Source of the DNA: Bacillus sp. CECT 9360
GTDB lineage: Bacteria > Bacillota > Bacilli > Bacillales > DSM-1321
Direction: 5' to 3'
Length of the DNA stretch: 64,000 nt
Assembly: GCF_918741275.1 (NCBI RefSeq)
Contig: NZ_CAKKNA010000007.1
Span: 162,191-226,190 of the forward strand
In this document: positions 7,858 through 17,739 of the stretch, in pieces
Layout of the letters: each line of letters starts with the position of its first letter
Position numbering within the stretch: the stretch's first letter is position 1
Made by a program: the position numbers and the translations under genes
The notes under the pieces: model-generated
What the model saw: the letters and a program-made list of their open reading frames with translations, nothing else
Database searches by the model: none
What the model was told of the DNA's origin: nothing

Positions 7858-9525
7858 TTACACTTCCATAATGATTGGTAAAATCATTGGGCGGCGTTTC
7901 GTTTTTTCATATAGGAACGGCGCCAACGTGTCTGTAATTTCATTTTTGATTTCGGCCCATTGTGTCGTTTTTCTTTCCATCACTTTGTTCAAATGCTTTG
8001 TAATTAAAGTTTGGGCATCATTGATAAGATCGCCTGACTCCCTCATATATACAAAACCTCGGGAGATAAGGTCAGGACCTGCTGAAATTTTGAAATCCTT
8101 CATATTGATGCTGACCACGACAACGACAAGTCCTTCTTCTGAAAGGATACGGCGGTCGCGTAAAACGATATTCCCGATATCGCCGATTCCGCTTCCATCG
8201 ATATAAACGGATCCTGAAGGTACTTTTCCTGCAACCTGGGCGGCATCTTCGCTGAGGGCAAGAACTTCTCCGTTGTCCATTATGAAGCAGTTTTCTTCAG
8301 GGACTCCGCAAGCGATAGCATGCTTAGTATGCATTTTCTGCATGCGGTATTCCCCGTGTATAGGCATAAAGAATTTAGGTTTTATCAGGCGAAGCATTAG
8401 TTTTTGTTCTTCCTGCCCACCGTGACCGGATGTATGGATATCACTCAATTTGCCTGCAATAACTTCCGCCCCTGCACGATACAGCATATTGATTGTTCTT
8501 GATACACTGATCGTGTTCCCAGGGATTGGAGATGAAGAAAAAACAACCGTGTCTCCAGGAATGATTTGAATTTGTCGATGTGTGCCGTTGGCGATCCTTG
8601 ATAAAGCTGCCATAGGTTCTCCCTGGCTACCCGTACAAAGGATTGTCACCCGGTTAGCAGGAAGTTTATTGATTTGTTGTGACTCTATGAAAGTATCCTT
8701 CGGTGCATTAATGTACCCGAGATCAATACCGATATTAATGGCTGCTTCCATGCTTCTGCCGAAAACAGCAACTTTGCGCCCGTTGACAACTGCTGCTTCA
8801 ACTACCTGCTGCAGCCTATGGATATTTGATGCGAAAGTGGCAAATATTATTCGTCCGTCAACCTTACGGAAAATATCGTCGATGGTGTCGCCCACTCGCC
8901 TTTCCGACATTGTAAAGTGCGGAACCTCACTATTCGTACTGTCGGATAGAAGACAAAGCACTCCTTCTTTGCCGATTTCAGCCATTTTTGTAAGGTTTGC
9001 CGGTTCGCCGACAGGAGTGAAGTCGAATTTGAAATCTCCGGTGTGGACAATCTGGCCAGGTGGTGTCTTTACTACGATACCATAGGAATCCGGGATACTA
9101 TGGGTTGTCCTGAAAAAGGATACAGAAGTTTTTCTGAATTTAATGACATCATCTTCCTGAAATTCGATCATTTTTGTCTGGCGAAGTAAGCCATGCTCTT
9201 CGAGTTTGTTTCTTAATAATCCAAGGGCAAGCTTTCCGCCGTAAACAGGAATATTCACTTCTCTTAAAAGGTAAGGAATTCCGCCAATGTGGTCTTCATG
9301 GCCATGCGTGATGAACAGGCCTTTAATTTTTTCTACATTTTTTGCTAAATAGCTGTAATCAGGAATGACATAATCGATTCCGAGAAGCTCATCCTCTGGA
9401 AATTTAATTCCAGCATCGATGACAATGATTTCATCCTGGAATTGTACTGCATAGGTGTTTTTTCCGATTTCGCCTAAACCGCCCAAAGCGAAAACAGCTG
9501 TTTGATCATTTTTTACAAATTTCAT
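7858..9525 (-). CDS. rnjA: Ribonuclease J1
   Basis: RNase J1 is the main 5'-to-3' exonuclease and endonuclease in mRNA turnover and rRNA maturation of Bacillus. The 555-residue protein is a metallo-beta-lactamase with the metal motif [10 protein letters not shown] (H74, H76, D78, H79), a beta-CASP domain (about residues 210-370, with [12 protein letters not shown]) and the C-terminal dimerisation domain; PIHGEYRM holds another metal-binding histidine. The length equals that of B. subtilis RnjA. It lies three bases after rpoY and is very likely cotranscribed with it. Its product is the known partner of GapA-SR1P, and SR1P is encoded further along this window. Confidence 0.97.
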   Translation of the reverse strand: MKFVKNDQTAVFALGGLGEIGKNTYAVQFQDEIIVIDAGIKFPEDELLGIDYVIPDYSYLAKNVEKIKGLFITHGHEDHIGGIPYLLREVNIPVYGGKLALGLLRNKLEEHGLLRQTKMIEFQEDDVIKFRKTSVSFFRTTHSIPDSYGIVVKTPPGQIVHTGDFKFDFTPVGEPANLTKMAEIGKEGVLCLLSDSTNSEVPHFTMSERRVGDTIDDIFRKVDGRIIFATFASNIHRLQQVVEAAVVNGRKVAVFGRSMEAAINIGIDLGYINAPKDTFIESQQINKLPANRVTILCTGSQGEPMAALSRIANGTHRQIQIIPGDTVVFSSSPIPGNTISVSRTINMLYRAGAEVIAGKLSDIHTSGHGGQEEQKLMLRLIKPKFFMPIHGEYRMQKMHTKHAIACGVPEENCFIMDNGEVLALSEDAAQVAGKVPSGSVYIDGSGIGDIGNIVLRDRRILSEEGLVVVVVSINMKDFKISAGPDLISRGFVYMRESGDLINDAQTLITKHLNKVMERKTTQWAEIKNEITDTLAPFLYEKTKRRPMILPIIMEV

Positions 9526-9528
9526 ATT

Positions 9529-9741
9529 CTATAGCTCCAATACTTTAAAGTCTTCATTTTGTTCTTTTTCGTAATCCAAATATGCCCCGCTCACAGGTTC
9601 GATGTATTCAATGTTAAAAGGCATATGTTTAATCTTCAAACGGATATCCCGCTCCGCTTCTCCCTCTACATACATAATTTTAGTATGCTCTCGAATAGCT
9701 ACTTCTGATGCATCTCCCTGGTAGTATACCTTAAAAATCAC
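9529..9741 (-). CDS. rpoY: RNA polymerase epsilon subunit (YkzG)
   Basis: RpoY is the small epsilon subunit of Firmicute RNA polymerase, a fold similar to phage Gp2 that sits on the underside of the enzyme. The 70-residue product (IFKVYYQGDASEVAIREHTK at the start, DFKVLEL at the end) matches B. subtilis YkzG in length and pattern. The start is GTG 9741: AGGAGG lies seven bases before it, while the longer upstream frame from 9807 has no ribosome binding site. It is the first gene of a rpoY-rnjA operon, as in B. subtilis. Confidence 0.93.
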   Translation of the reverse strand: MIFKVYYQGDASEVAIREHTKIMYVEGEAERDIRLKIKHMPFNIEYIEPVSGAYLDYEKEQNEDFKVLEL

Positions 9742-9884
9742 TATTATTCCTCCTATCATCTTTTTTATTGCTTTTTTCATTATATATAAAAACAACAATT
9801 TTTTCATGTGTTAGATTATCATGCTAAATAAAGTATGTATTTCTTATGTTAGTAAAGTGTAGCATGAAAATGACTTTACAATAA

Positions 9885-9915
9885 GGAAGAAGCCCTTCGC
9901 AAGTTTTGAAGGGCC
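9885..9915 (-). terminator. Terminator-like hairpin of the small minus-strand unit
   Basis: On the minus strand GCCCTTC pairs with GAAGGGC around a nine-base loop, followed by TTCTTCCTTATT. The T-tract is impure, so strength is uncertain. It begins 13 bases after the stop codon of the 23-codon frame. Confidence 0.5.
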
Positions 9916-9927
9916 ACATAAACAAAA

Positions 9928-9999
9928 TCATGCGATTGTTTTTTTTCGTAATAGTCCGTTCCACTGTTTTTGCAATCTCTTACGCAGTCTTTTCAACAT
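9928..9999 (-). CDS. Candidate 23-residue basic peptide
   Basis: A short frame starts at ATG 9999 and encodes a strongly basic peptide (about ten Lys/Arg, starting MLKRLRKRLQKQW and ending RKKTIA). GGGGAG lies upstream at a rather long distance (about 13 bases), with the promoter-like pair TTTACT-16-TACAAT before that and a hairpin after the stop. No family was recognised. It may be a small RNA-binding or membrane-active peptide, or simply part of a small RNA. The reason to list it is the complete unit of promoter, ribosome binding site, frame and terminator in an otherwise empty interval. Confidence 0.35.
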   Translation of the reverse strand: MLKRLRKRLQKQWNGLLRKKTIA

Positions 10000-10173
10000 G
10001 GTGGATCACACTCCCCTTATCTTTATTGTAAAGGAATATAAAATAAAGTAAATACGTGTTTTGCGGACACAAGCCGATTTTCGGGAAATTTAGTGATTTT
10101 AGTATAAGCATATGTAATTATTAGAAATTATTCCGTTACTTATATTGGAAAAATGTTTTCAAGGAGAAGAGCC

Positions 10174-10202
10174 TTGACAGAAGTCGTGGTGAAGGGTTAA
10201 AT
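10174..10202 (+). promoter_or_regulatory. Probable SigA promoter of ykrA
   Basis: TTGACA (10174-10179), a 17-base spacer and TTAAAT (10197-10202) lie about 60 bases upstream of the ykrA start. The same bases could be read as an eight-codon frame after AAGGAG, which I consider accidental. Confidence 0.55.
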
Positions 10203-10269
10203 GGATACGTATTCTGTGTGTGTTTGGCGGTAAAATAAAAGCAGCATTGAAAGTAAGGATGTGGAAAAA

Positions 10270-11040
10270 GTGAAAATTGTATTTTTTGATATAGATGGAA
10301 CATTGCTTGATGATGATAAAAAGCTTCCATCGTCAACGAAAGAGGGCATCAAGGCATTGCAGGAAAACGGGACTTTCGTTGCGATTTCAACTGGCAGGGC
10401 TCCCTTTATGTTTGAATATTTACGGGAAGAACTAGACATTGATACATATGTTAGTTATAACGGACAGTATGTTGTATTTGAAAACGAAGTCATTTATAAA
10501 AATCCGCTATCTGAAACTCAGCTGGCGCAGCTCCATAAAGATGCGACCAATCATACTAACACGCCGATGATTTTCATGACAGAAAAGACCATGAAAGCAA
10601 GTGTAGATCATCATGAAAGAATAGAAGAAGCAATGGGGAGCCTCCATTTTCCGCACCCGGAAAAGGATGATACGTTTTATCGCAACAGGGAGATTTATCA
10701 GTCCTTATTATTCTGTACAGATGAAGAGCAAAAACTGTACGAAGGAAAATATGGACAGTTCCGGTTCATCCGCTGGCATGAATATTCTTTGGATGTTTTG
10801 CCAAAAGGCGGTTCTAAGGCACAAGGAATTAAGAAACTCATCGAAAGGGCAGGATTCAAGCTTGAGGATATCTATGCTTTTGGCGACGGTTTAAATGATG
10901 TCGAAATGCTTGAGACAGTCGGTCATGGCATTGCGATGGGGAACGCCATGGATGAGGTGAAGAAATTTGCCGATTATGTAACCGATGATGTAAATGACGA
11001 TGGAATTTATAAGGGGTTAAAGCATTTTAATTTAATCTAA
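10270..11040 (+). CDS. ykrA: HAD superfamily phosphatase, Cof type (YkrA)
   Basis: A cytosolic haloacid-dehalogenase-type phosphatase of subfamily IIB, likely acting on a small phosphorylated metabolite; the substrate cannot be named. Motif I is FFDIDGTLLDDD with the nucleophile and general acid aspartates, motif II is the ISTGR region, motif III the PKGGSKAQGIKKL lysine, and motif IV AFGDGLNDVEML. The C2B cap lies between motifs II and III. I chose GTG 10270 because AAGGA sits ten bases upstream; GTG 10261 has it only one base away. The product is 256 residues, near B. subtilis YkrA. It converges with def across a shared terminator. Confidence 0.9.
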   Translation: MKIVFFDIDGTLLDDDKKLPSSTKEGIKALQENGTFVAISTGRAPFMFEYLREELDIDTYVSYNGQYVVFENEVIYKNPLSETQLAQLHKDATNHTNTPMIFMTEKTMKASVDHHERIEEAMGSLHFPHPEKDDTFYRNREIYQSLLFCTDEEQKLYEGKYGQFRFIRWHEYSLDVLPKGGSKAQGIKKLIERAGFKLEDIYAFGDGLNDVEMLETVGHGIAMGNAMDEVKKFADYVTDDVNDDGIYKGLKHFNLI

Positions 11041-11076
11041 AAACAGGAGCCCGGCACACGCCAGGCTCCTGTTTTT
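11039..11076. terminator. Bidirectional terminator between ykrA and def
   Basis: AAAAACAGGAGCC pairs with GGCTCCTGTTTTT around a 12-base loop, with A and T tracts on either side, between the two convergent stop codons. Confidence 0.9.
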
Positions 11077-11630
11077 CATCTTTCAATCGCTTTTGCTTCC
11101 CTTAAGGTTTCAAAGGGGTCATCTTCATTGATATGATCGTAAAACATTATCCCGTTTAAATGATCAATTTCATGCTGAAAAACGATGGCAGGAAGACCTT
11201 TTAGACGCAAGGTGATTTTCTCTCCTTCCAACGTTGTTCCGGTTACGGTAATTCTTGCGTAACGCGGAACAAATCCTGGGACCTGCCGATCGACAGAAAG
11301 ACATCCCTCACCTGAGGTTAAATAGGCTTTCTCGATGGAATGGCTGATGATTTTAGGGTTAAATAAGGCATAACTGAATGGTTTCTCATCGTCATCGGCA
11401 AGATGGACGGCGAGCATCCGTTTAGAAATATTGATTTGCGGAGCAGCGAGGCCAATCCCGGGTCTTAACCCGTATTCTTCAACCATATCGGGATCCTGAC
11501 TGTTTTTGACATACTCAATCAAGCTGGCAAGGGTCGCTTTATCTTCCTTTGAAGCGGGGAGAGAAACCTCTTCAGCTGTTTTGCGGAGAGTAGGATGCCC
11601 CTCTTTAATAATATCTTTCATTGTAATCAT
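11076..11630 (-). CDS. def: Peptide deformylase
   Basis: Peptide deformylase removes the formyl group from the N-terminal methionine of new proteins. All three family motifs are present: GIGLAAPQ (residues 58-65), EGCLS with the metal-binding cysteine C110, and FQHEIDHLNG with two metal-binding histidines and the catalytic glutamate. The 184-residue length and the sequence match B. subtilis DefB (YkrB), a class with an insertion before motif 1. GAGGTG precedes the ATG at five bases. It is a single gene, convergent with ykrA as in B. subtilis. Confidence 0.96.
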   Translation of the reverse strand: MITMKDIIKEGHPTLRKTAEEVSLPASKEDKATLASLIEYVKNSQDPDMVEEYGLRPGIGLAAPQINISKRMLAVHLADDDEKPFSYALFNPKIISHSIEKAYLTSGEGCLSVDRQVPGFVPRYARITVTGTTLEGEKITLRLKGLPAIVFQHEIDHLNGIMFYDHINEDDPFETLREAKAIER

Positions 11631-11717
11631 GATTGCACCTCAATTTAATTTAAGTATCTATATATAATATGTAGTCTACCAAAACAGTTTGCAAAAGTTA
11701 ATTAATGCCGATTAAAA

Positions 11718-11753
11718 GAGGTGATTGAACTTATATGTCTATTCAATCACCTC
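11718..11753 (-). terminator. Minus-strand terminator of the YjcZ-family gene
   Basis: A 12-bp stem GAGGTGATTGAA with its exact complement and a 12-base loop is followed on the minus strand by TTTTAAT. It lies 67 bases downstream of the small sporulation gene. Confidence 0.7.
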
Positions 11754-11819
11754 AGGACAAAAAACAAGAACTTGCTTACCATTCTTAATCATGGGTATAT
11801 ATTAGGGAATGGTCTAGGA

Positions 11820-11996
11820 TTAAAATTTACAGAATGCACCTACTATAATAAGCAAAATGAACAGTACGACGATTAAGGCAAAATGATTGCCACCATCATT
11901 GTCGCAATAGCCATATCCTGCAACAGGGTAGCAACAGTCCTGCCCGGAATAAGGTGAAACATTATACATGTCGTTACCGTGACCTCCATGATACAT
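11820..11996 (-). CDS. YjcZ-family small sporulation protein
   Basis: A 58-residue protein too short for many gene finders. The C-terminus [19 protein letters not shown] is the unmistakable single transmembrane segment of the YjcZ/YjcZ-like sporulation family of Bacillus, preceded by a Gly/Tyr/Cys-rich stretch with three cysteines. AGGAGG lies eight bases before ATG 11996. Members are made during sporulation and have been found in spores; the function is unknown. A CATAGGCT box with an upstream ATA could be a SigE-type promoter, but this is weak. The gene stands alone between def and ykyA, and a terminator follows. Confidence 0.85.
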   Translation of the reverse strand: MYHGGHGNDMYNVSPYSGQDCCYPVAGYGYCDNDGGNHFALIVVLFILLIIVGAFCKF

Positions 11997-12255
11997 GTGG
12001 GATTCCTCCTGAATTTTAGTTAATCATCCCTTTTGGAACGATGTACTACAGCCTATGCTCCCGGTAGGATTTTGTATAGGCCAAAGCCTAGTACATAAAT
12101 AAATTCCAATGGCATATAATGGTCTGGTATCCTTTAAAAAGGGAATGTTGCGGACTACTTGAAAATTTATCCAGATGGCAGGTGATAGTCTGCTATTGTC
12201 AAAGCCTTCGGATATCCAGTATAGTAGAAAATGTGATCAATTGGGGGGATTAGTA

Positions 12256-12909
12256 GTGTTAAAGGGCTTTAGTAGTATCGCTGTGATATTGTTTTCAACT
12301 GTTTTAATTTCCGGATGTAGCGCACCGGAAGAACAAATCCATTCCATCCTTGAGGAAGCGGTGGACAAAGAGATGGGATTTGAAGAGCAGCAAACGCCAA
12401 TTACAGAATCAGAAAAAAAGGAAAAGCAATTATATGATCAAATTATCAAGCTGGGCATGAAGGAATTCGACCAAATTGTCAAATTGTCCGATGAAGCGTT
12501 GAAAAATATTCAAGAACGCGAGAAGCTGATAGAAAAAGAGCATACTAGCATTAAAGATTCTGAGGAAGAGTTCAGTAAAATAGCTGACGAAATTAATGAT
12601 ATCGATGATCAAAAACTCAAGGAGCAGGCTGAAGAGCTTAAAACGACCATGGAAAGCCGCTACGAAGCTCACGAGGACGTGTACAAGTCCTATAAAGAAA
12701 GTATTGCTCTTGATAGAGAGCTTTATGAGCTATTCAAAAAAGAAGACTTGAAGATGGACGAGCTCCAGGCGCAAATTGATAAAATCAATGTAGCCTATCA
12801 AAAGGTCCTGGAAGCAAGCGAAAAGTTCAATACTGAAACCGAGCAGTACAATCAAGAGAAGAAGGCTTTTTATGAAAACGCCGGAATTGAAACCGAAGAT
12901 ACTAAATAA
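12256..12909 (+). CDS. ykyA: Cell-wall-associated lipoprotein YkyA
   Basis: A 217-residue predicted lipoprotein of the YkyA family (cell-wall binding lipoprotein, Pfam YkyA), exported and anchored outside the membrane. The signal peptide starts at GTG 12256 (LKGFSSIAVILFSTV) and ends in the lipobox LISGC. The rest is almost wholly charged and helical, rich in Glu and Lys, and probably a long coiled coil. GGGGGG lies seven bases before the GTG; the longer frame from 12175 has no ribosome binding site. As in B. subtilis it precedes pdhA, but here an insertion-sequence remnant has entered the gap within its terminator. Confidence 0.9.
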   Translation: MLKGFSSIAVILFSTVLISGCSAPEEQIHSILEEAVDKEMGFEEQQTPITESEKKEKQLYDQIIKLGMKEFDQIVKLSDEALKNIQEREKLIEKEHTSIKDSEEEFSKIADEINDIDDQKLKEQAEELKTTMESRYEAHEDVYKSYKESIALDRELYELFKKEDLKMDELQAQIDKINVAYQKVLEASEKFNTETEQYNQEKKAFYENAGIETEDTK

Positions 12910-12935
12910 AAAAGCAGGCTCAAATGAGCTTGCTT
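12907..12935 (+). terminator. ykyA terminator stem, now separated from its T-tract
   Basis: A 24-base stem-loop sequence (12912-12935, starting AAGCAGGCTCA and ending TGAGCTTGCTT) follows an A-tract right after the ykyA stop. The T-run that would complete it is not here but at 13598, after an identical second copy of the stem. The insertion element between them splits the original terminator. Confidence 0.75.
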
Positions 12936-13006
12936 CAGACTGTAGACAAACTGGATGAAATCGAGTTTGCCTGCAGTTATTTTTTTATTTGGCCTGTTAA
13001 TGGGGT

Positions 13007-13140
13007 CTGTTGATTTCCGTTCCAGGCGCTTCGCGCACCTTAGGGGCGGGCGGTGAGCCTCCTCGTCGCATGCTCCTGCGGGGTCTCACCTGTCCCGCTG
13101 CTCCCGCAGGAGTCTTCGCGCCTGGAACGAAGATCAACAG
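13007..13140. repeat. GC-rich palindromic intergenic repeat, family R3, nested in the IS remnant
   Basis: The element begins CTGTTGATTTCCGTTCCAGGCGC and ends with its near-exact complement, so the whole 134 bases can fold back. The core in reverse orientation reads GACTCCTGCGGGAGCAGCGG, GAGACCCCGCAGGAGC and GAGGAGGCTC, a pattern shared with 52840-53018 and, from memory, with repeats in many Bacillaceae genomes. GC is well above the surroundings. Confidence 0.75.
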
Positions 13141-13198
13141 GCTTTTAAACGTTTACTATGGAACGTTCCTAAAATCTATTTTAAAATGGATACATAAA

Positions 13199-13462
13199 AT
13201 GATTGGGGTGACGAGGCATATTTGGCAGGATTATGTAGAGGAAACAGATCATTTGCGACACCACAAGGATGTAAAACCAATCTATGCGAAACGCAAAGAA
13301 ACGATAGAACGCGTATTCGCAGATGCAAAAGAAAAGCATGGCATGCGTTGGACAAAGTTAAGGGGACTTAAAAAATTGTCGATGCAGGGGATGCTTACTT
13401 TCGCTGCCATGAATTTGAAGAAGATGGCAAACTGGACATGGCAAGGTCCAGAAGTGGCCTAA
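13199..13462 (+). pseudogene. Transposase C-terminal fragment, IS1182 family
   Basis: From about residue RHIWQDYVEE onward the frame matches the end of IS1182-family DDE transposases: DVKPIYAKRKETIERVFADA, KHGMRWTKLRGL and SMQGMLTFAAMNLKKMANW. The N-terminal domain and the first catalytic aspartates are absent; the frame upstream (from 13010) only reads through a non-coding palindrome. It cannot make an active transposase, although an intact copy elsewhere could act on the ends. The final catalytic glutamate region (ETIERVFADAKE) is preserved. Confidence 0.85.
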
Positions 13463-13573
13463 TAAATAAGGCTAAGTGAGGTCCATTCACACTCAAAATA
13501 AGCAAAAATAGAAATAATCACTAAAAAGGGGTTCGAAATGAGACCATTCCGAACCCCTTTTGTCAACAATCTG

Positions 13574-13604
13574 AAGCAGGCTCAAATGAGCTTGCTTTTT
13601 TATT
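13574..13604 (+). terminator. Second copy of the ykyA terminator, with T-tract
   Basis: The duplicated 24-base stem-loop at 13574-13597 is followed by TTTTTTATT. This copy is a complete Rho-independent terminator and now insulates pdhA from the IS element. Confidence 0.85.
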
Positions 13605-14181
13605 ATTAGGCTAATATAGCGTTCTTGATCAATATTATTTTTGGATCATTCGTGTGAACCCATAGTTTCAAAATGACCCGAAAATCTATAAACAAAGCTT
13701 ATTATTAAAGCGAATAATTCTTTTCCACTTTAATAGTATGGCTGTAGATAATGATTAAAGCAAAATCCGATTGGACACCCTTTATGACGAGAGTTAAAAA
13801 TTATATAAACTTAATTCTTTGTAGGCCCGGAAGCCTGAAGAAACATTTTTTATATAATACAGACTTAAAAATTATTGTATAACAGTTTCAAAAAAAGGTG
13901 ATGTGTAATAAGTCATATAAAAACGCTATCAATGTTGTAAAGTTGTAATTCTAACTAATTGACGAATTAAAAGTTGTTCGGTAAAATTAAAACTGAATAA
14001 AGCATTGTACTATATTGTTTGTCATTTTAATTGGTACAGTTTATCATTAGAATAGGAATGTTTCACTGCTGTTTATTGTGGAAAATAAACACTGTTATGA
14101 ACATGGGGGCAAAACGACGACATGAAAAAATGCTTTATGGTAAATATAAAACCTTATATATGGAAGGATGGGGTGATGTAA
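13605..14181 (+). promoter_or_regulatory. Upstream and leader region of the pdh operon
   Basis: This 577-base stretch contains no recognisable gene. A good SigA promoter lies at 13959-13987, which gives a leader of about 190 bases. Within the leader TGTTTATT (14070-14077) and AATAAACA (14084-14091) are an exact inverted repeat that could be an operator or an RNA hairpin. The part from 13605 to 13950 is AT-rich and holds nothing I can name. Confidence 0.6.
13959..13987 (+). promoter_or_regulatory. SigA promoter of pdhABCD
   Basis: TTGACG (13959-13964), exactly 17 bases, and TAAAAT (13982-13987). It is the best promoter-like match in the interval before pdhA. Confidence 0.65.
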
Positions 14182-15297
<1,116 letters not shown>

Positions 15298-15300
15298 GCC

Positions 15301-16278
15301 ATGGCTCAAATGACTATGATACAAGCAATCACGGATGCGTTACGTACAGAGCTTCGCAATAATGAAAACGTGCTTCTATTCGGGGAAGATATTGGCGTAA
15401 ACGGCGGTGTTTTCCGTGCGACAGAAGGATTGCAGAAAGAATTCGGTGAAGACCGTGTTTTTGATACTCCGCTTGCTGAATCTGGTATAGGTGGGTTAGC
15501 TATTGGGTTAGGCCTTCAAGGCTTTCGTCCAGTTATGGAAATCCAATTCTTTGGATTTGTGTTCGAAGTAATGGATTCCATCGTTGGCCAAATGGCTCGT
15601 ACACGCTACCGTTCAGGTGGCCGTTATAGCCAACCAATAACAGTACGCTCACCATTTGGGGGAGGAGTTCATACTCCGGAAATGCACTCAGATAGCTTAG
15701 AAGGGCTTATGACTCAATCACCTGGCCTTAAAGTTGTCGTTCCATCTACTCCATATGATGCCAAAGGGTTACTAATCTCAGCAATCCGGGACAATGATCC
15801 GGTTATTTTTCTTGAGCACTTGAAATTATATCGTGCCTTCCGTGCAGAAGTTCCTGAAGAAGAATACACAATTGAAATTGGCAAGGCGGATGTTAAACGT
15901 GAGGGATCCGATTTATCAATTATCACTTATGGAGCAATGGTTCATGAATCATTAAAAGCTGCCGAAGAGCTCGAGAAAGAAGGCTATTCAGTTGAGGTAG
16001 TCGATTTGCGGACAATTCAGCCGCTTGATATTGAAACAATTATTGCATCTGTTGAAAAAACAGGACGTGTGGTTGTTGTACAGGAAGCTCAAAGGCAGGC
16101 TGGTGTAGCGGCAAATGTTGTCGCTGAAATCAATGAACGTGCTATCTTAAGCTTGGAAGCTCCGGTATTGCGTGTAACTGCTGCTGATACTGTTTACCCA
16201 TTCTCTCAAGCAGAAGGGGCTTGGCTTCCGAACTTTAAGGATATTATCGAAACAGCGAAGAAAGTATTGAACTTCTAA
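15301..16278 (+). CDS. pdhB: Pyruvate dehydrogenase E1 beta subunit
   Basis: E1 beta completes the alpha2-beta2 tetramer that decarboxylates pyruvate. The 325 residues match the family, with [19 protein letters not shown] at the N-terminus, the active-site [10 protein letters not shown] region, and the C-terminal domain with [19 protein letters not shown] in the end of pdhA provides the ribosome binding site. The gap to pdhC is about 100 bases, larger than the other spacings of the operon, and contains no terminator or promoter that I can see. Confidence 0.97.
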   Translation: MAQMTMIQAITDALRTELRNNENVLLFGEDIGVNGGVFRATEGLQKEFGEDRVFDTPLAESGIGGLAIGLGLQGFRPVMEIQFFGFVFEVMDSIVGQMARTRYRSGGRYSQPITVRSPFGGGVHTPEMHSDSLEGLMTQSPGLKVVVPSTPYDAKGLLISAIRDNDPVIFLEHLKLYRAFRAEVPEEEYTIEIGKADVKREGSDLSIITYGAMVHESLKAAEELEKEGYSVEVVDLRTIQPLDIETIIASVEKTGRVVVVQEAQRQAGVAANVVAEINERAILSLEAPVLRVTAADTVYPFSQAEGAWLPNFKDIIETAKKVLNF

Positions 16279-16382
16279 ACATGTATAAACTATCTGTTTA
16301 GAGGCTCCCAAATCCTTTAGGCAGATTACTTGAATGACTGGTCGGACTAATGACATGATTGAATAATAGGAGGTTGAATTCA

Positions 16383-17735
16383 GTGGCATTCCAATTTAGA
16401 CTCCCTGATATCGGAGAAGGTATTCACGAAGGTGAAATTGTTAAGTGGTTTATTAAACCAGGTGATAAGGTCCAAGAAGACGATGTGCTTTGTGAGGTTC
16501 AAAACGATAAAGCCGTTGTGGAAATTCCGTCACCTGTTGAAGGTACTGTCGAAGAAATTCTAGTTGAAGAAGGTACAGTGGCAACAGTTGGAGATGTGCT
16601 CGTTACATTAGATGCTCCAGGATATGAAAACCTGCAGTTCAAAGGTGATCATGAAGAGGAAGCTAAAGGTGAAAGCAAGACAGAAGCACAAGTCCAGTCA
16701 ACTGCAGAAGCAGGGCAGGAAGTGAAAAAAGAACAAGCTCCTGGGCAAGCAGCAACCGGTGCAACAGGCGCAGGTGCTCAGCCTCAAGTTGAAGTGGAGG
16801 ATCCTAACCGTCGCATAATCGCGATGCCTTCTGTTCGTAAATACGCGCGTGAAAAAGGCGTTGAAATCCGCCAGGTAGCAGGAAGTGGAGACAACGGACG
16901 TATCATGAAAGATGATATCGATGGCTTCCTTAACGGAGGTGCCGCAATTCCTGCTAATGCCGAGGAAGCGAAGGCTGGACAACCTGCAGAAAAAGCAACG
17001 GAAAAAACGGCTGCTACAATTCCTGCTGGACAGTATCCCGAAACTCGTGAGAAAATGAGCGGGATAAGAAAAATGATTGCAAAAGCAATGGTAAATTCTA
17101 AGCACACAGCGCCGCATGTGACATTAATGGATGAAATCGATGTAACCAAATTGGTGGCTCACCGTAAGAAGTTCAAGGAAATTGCAGCGCAAAAAGAAAT
17201 CAAGCTTACATTCCTTCCTTACGTTGTTAAAGCATTGACAAGTGCATTGCGTGAATTCCCTGCTTTAAACACTTCTATTGATGATGAAGCAGGCGAGATC
17301 ATCCAAAAGCATTATTACAACATTGGGATCGCTGCAGATACGGATAGAGGACTTCTTGTTCCGGTTGTTAAGGATGCAGACCGTAAATCCACCTTTGCTA
17401 TTTCTAACGAGATCAATGAACTGGCAGGCAAAGCACGTGACGGCAAATTAGCTCCAGATGAAATGAAGGGCGCTTCTTGTACGATCACAAATATCGGTTC
17501 CGCAGGCGGCCAATGGTTCACACCTGTAATCAATCATCCTGAAGTGGCCATCCTTGGAATCGGCCGCATCGCTGAGAAGCCAATCGTTCGCGACGGTGAA
17601 ATCGTTGCCGCTCCAGTATTGGCATTATCATTAAGCTTTGACCACCGAATCATTGACGGTGCGACAGCACAAAATGCATTAAATCACATCAAGAGATTGC
17701 TTAACGATCCAGAACTATTGTTAATGGAGGCGTAA
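16383..17735 (+). CDS. pdhC: Dihydrolipoyllysine-residue acetyltransferase (E2)
   Basis: E2 forms the core of the pyruvate dehydrogenase complex and transfers acetyl groups to CoA. One lipoyl domain (about residues 1-80) has the lipoylated lysine K43 in [10 protein letters not shown]. An Ala/Gln/Glu-rich linker follows, then the peripheral-subunit-binding domain (about 140-175, [17 protein letters not shown]), a second linker and the catalytic domain ending with the motif [11 protein letters not shown] chose GTG 16383, nine bases after AGGAGG; the frame upstream has no ribosome binding site. The product is 450 residues. Confidence 0.96.
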   Translation: MAFQFRLPDIGEGIHEGEIVKWFIKPGDKVQEDDVLCEVQNDKAVVEIPSPVEGTVEEILVEEGTVATVGDVLVTLDAPGYENLQFKGDHEEEAKGESKTEAQVQSTAEAGQEVKKEQAPGQAATGATGAGAQPQVEVEDPNRRIIAMPSVRKYAREKGVEIRQVAGSGDNGRIMKDDIDGFLNGGAAIPANAEEAKAGQPAEKATEKTAATIPAGQYPETREKMSGIRKMIAKAMVNSKHTAPHVTLMDEIDVTKLVAHRKKFKEIAAQKEIKLTFLPYVVKALTSALREFPALNTSIDDEAGEIIQKHYYNIGIAADTDRGLLVPVVKDADRKSTFAISNEINELAGKARDGKLAPDEMKGASCTITNIGSAGGQWFTPVINHPEVAILGIGRIAEKPIVRDGEIVAAPVLALSLSFDHRIIDGATAQNALNHIKRLLNDPELLLMEA

Positions 17736-17739
17736 TAAA

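Larger units (their letters stand above)
9742..10269. other. Intergenic region between rpoY and ykrA with a small minus-strand unit
   Basis: This 528-base stretch holds the rpoY leader, then a possible 23-codon gene on the minus strand with its own promoter-like and terminator-like sequences (9885-9999), then the ykrA promoter at 10174-10202. No other conserved gene was recognised. Confidence 0.6.
12936..13573 (+). mobile_element. Internally deleted IS1182-family element with terminal repeats and 24-bp target duplication
   Basis: The ends carry imperfect inverted repeats: CAGACTGTAGACAAACTGG at 12936-12954, and at the right end the complement of CAGATTGTTGACAAAAGGGG, about 16 of 20 positions alike. 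Immediately outside both ends is the same 24-base sequence (12912-12935 and 13574-13597), the target-site duplication. Inside are the last 87 codons of a transposase and a 134-base palindromic repeat. A full-length IS1182-type element is about 1.3-1.9 kb, so this 638-base copy is defective. A hairpin near the right end (about 13523-13562, AAAAGGGGTTCG type) is probably the transposase terminator. Confidence 0.85.

Noticed and set aside
10174..10200. Eight-codon leader-peptide-like frame after AAGGAG upstream of ykrA
   Set aside because: The same bases make a better TTGACA-17-TTAAAT promoter, and there is no attenuator downstream.
13010..13198. N-terminal part of the frame that ends in the transposase fragment
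   Set aside because: It is a translation through the non-coding R3 palindrome; no transposase similarity appears before about base 13199.
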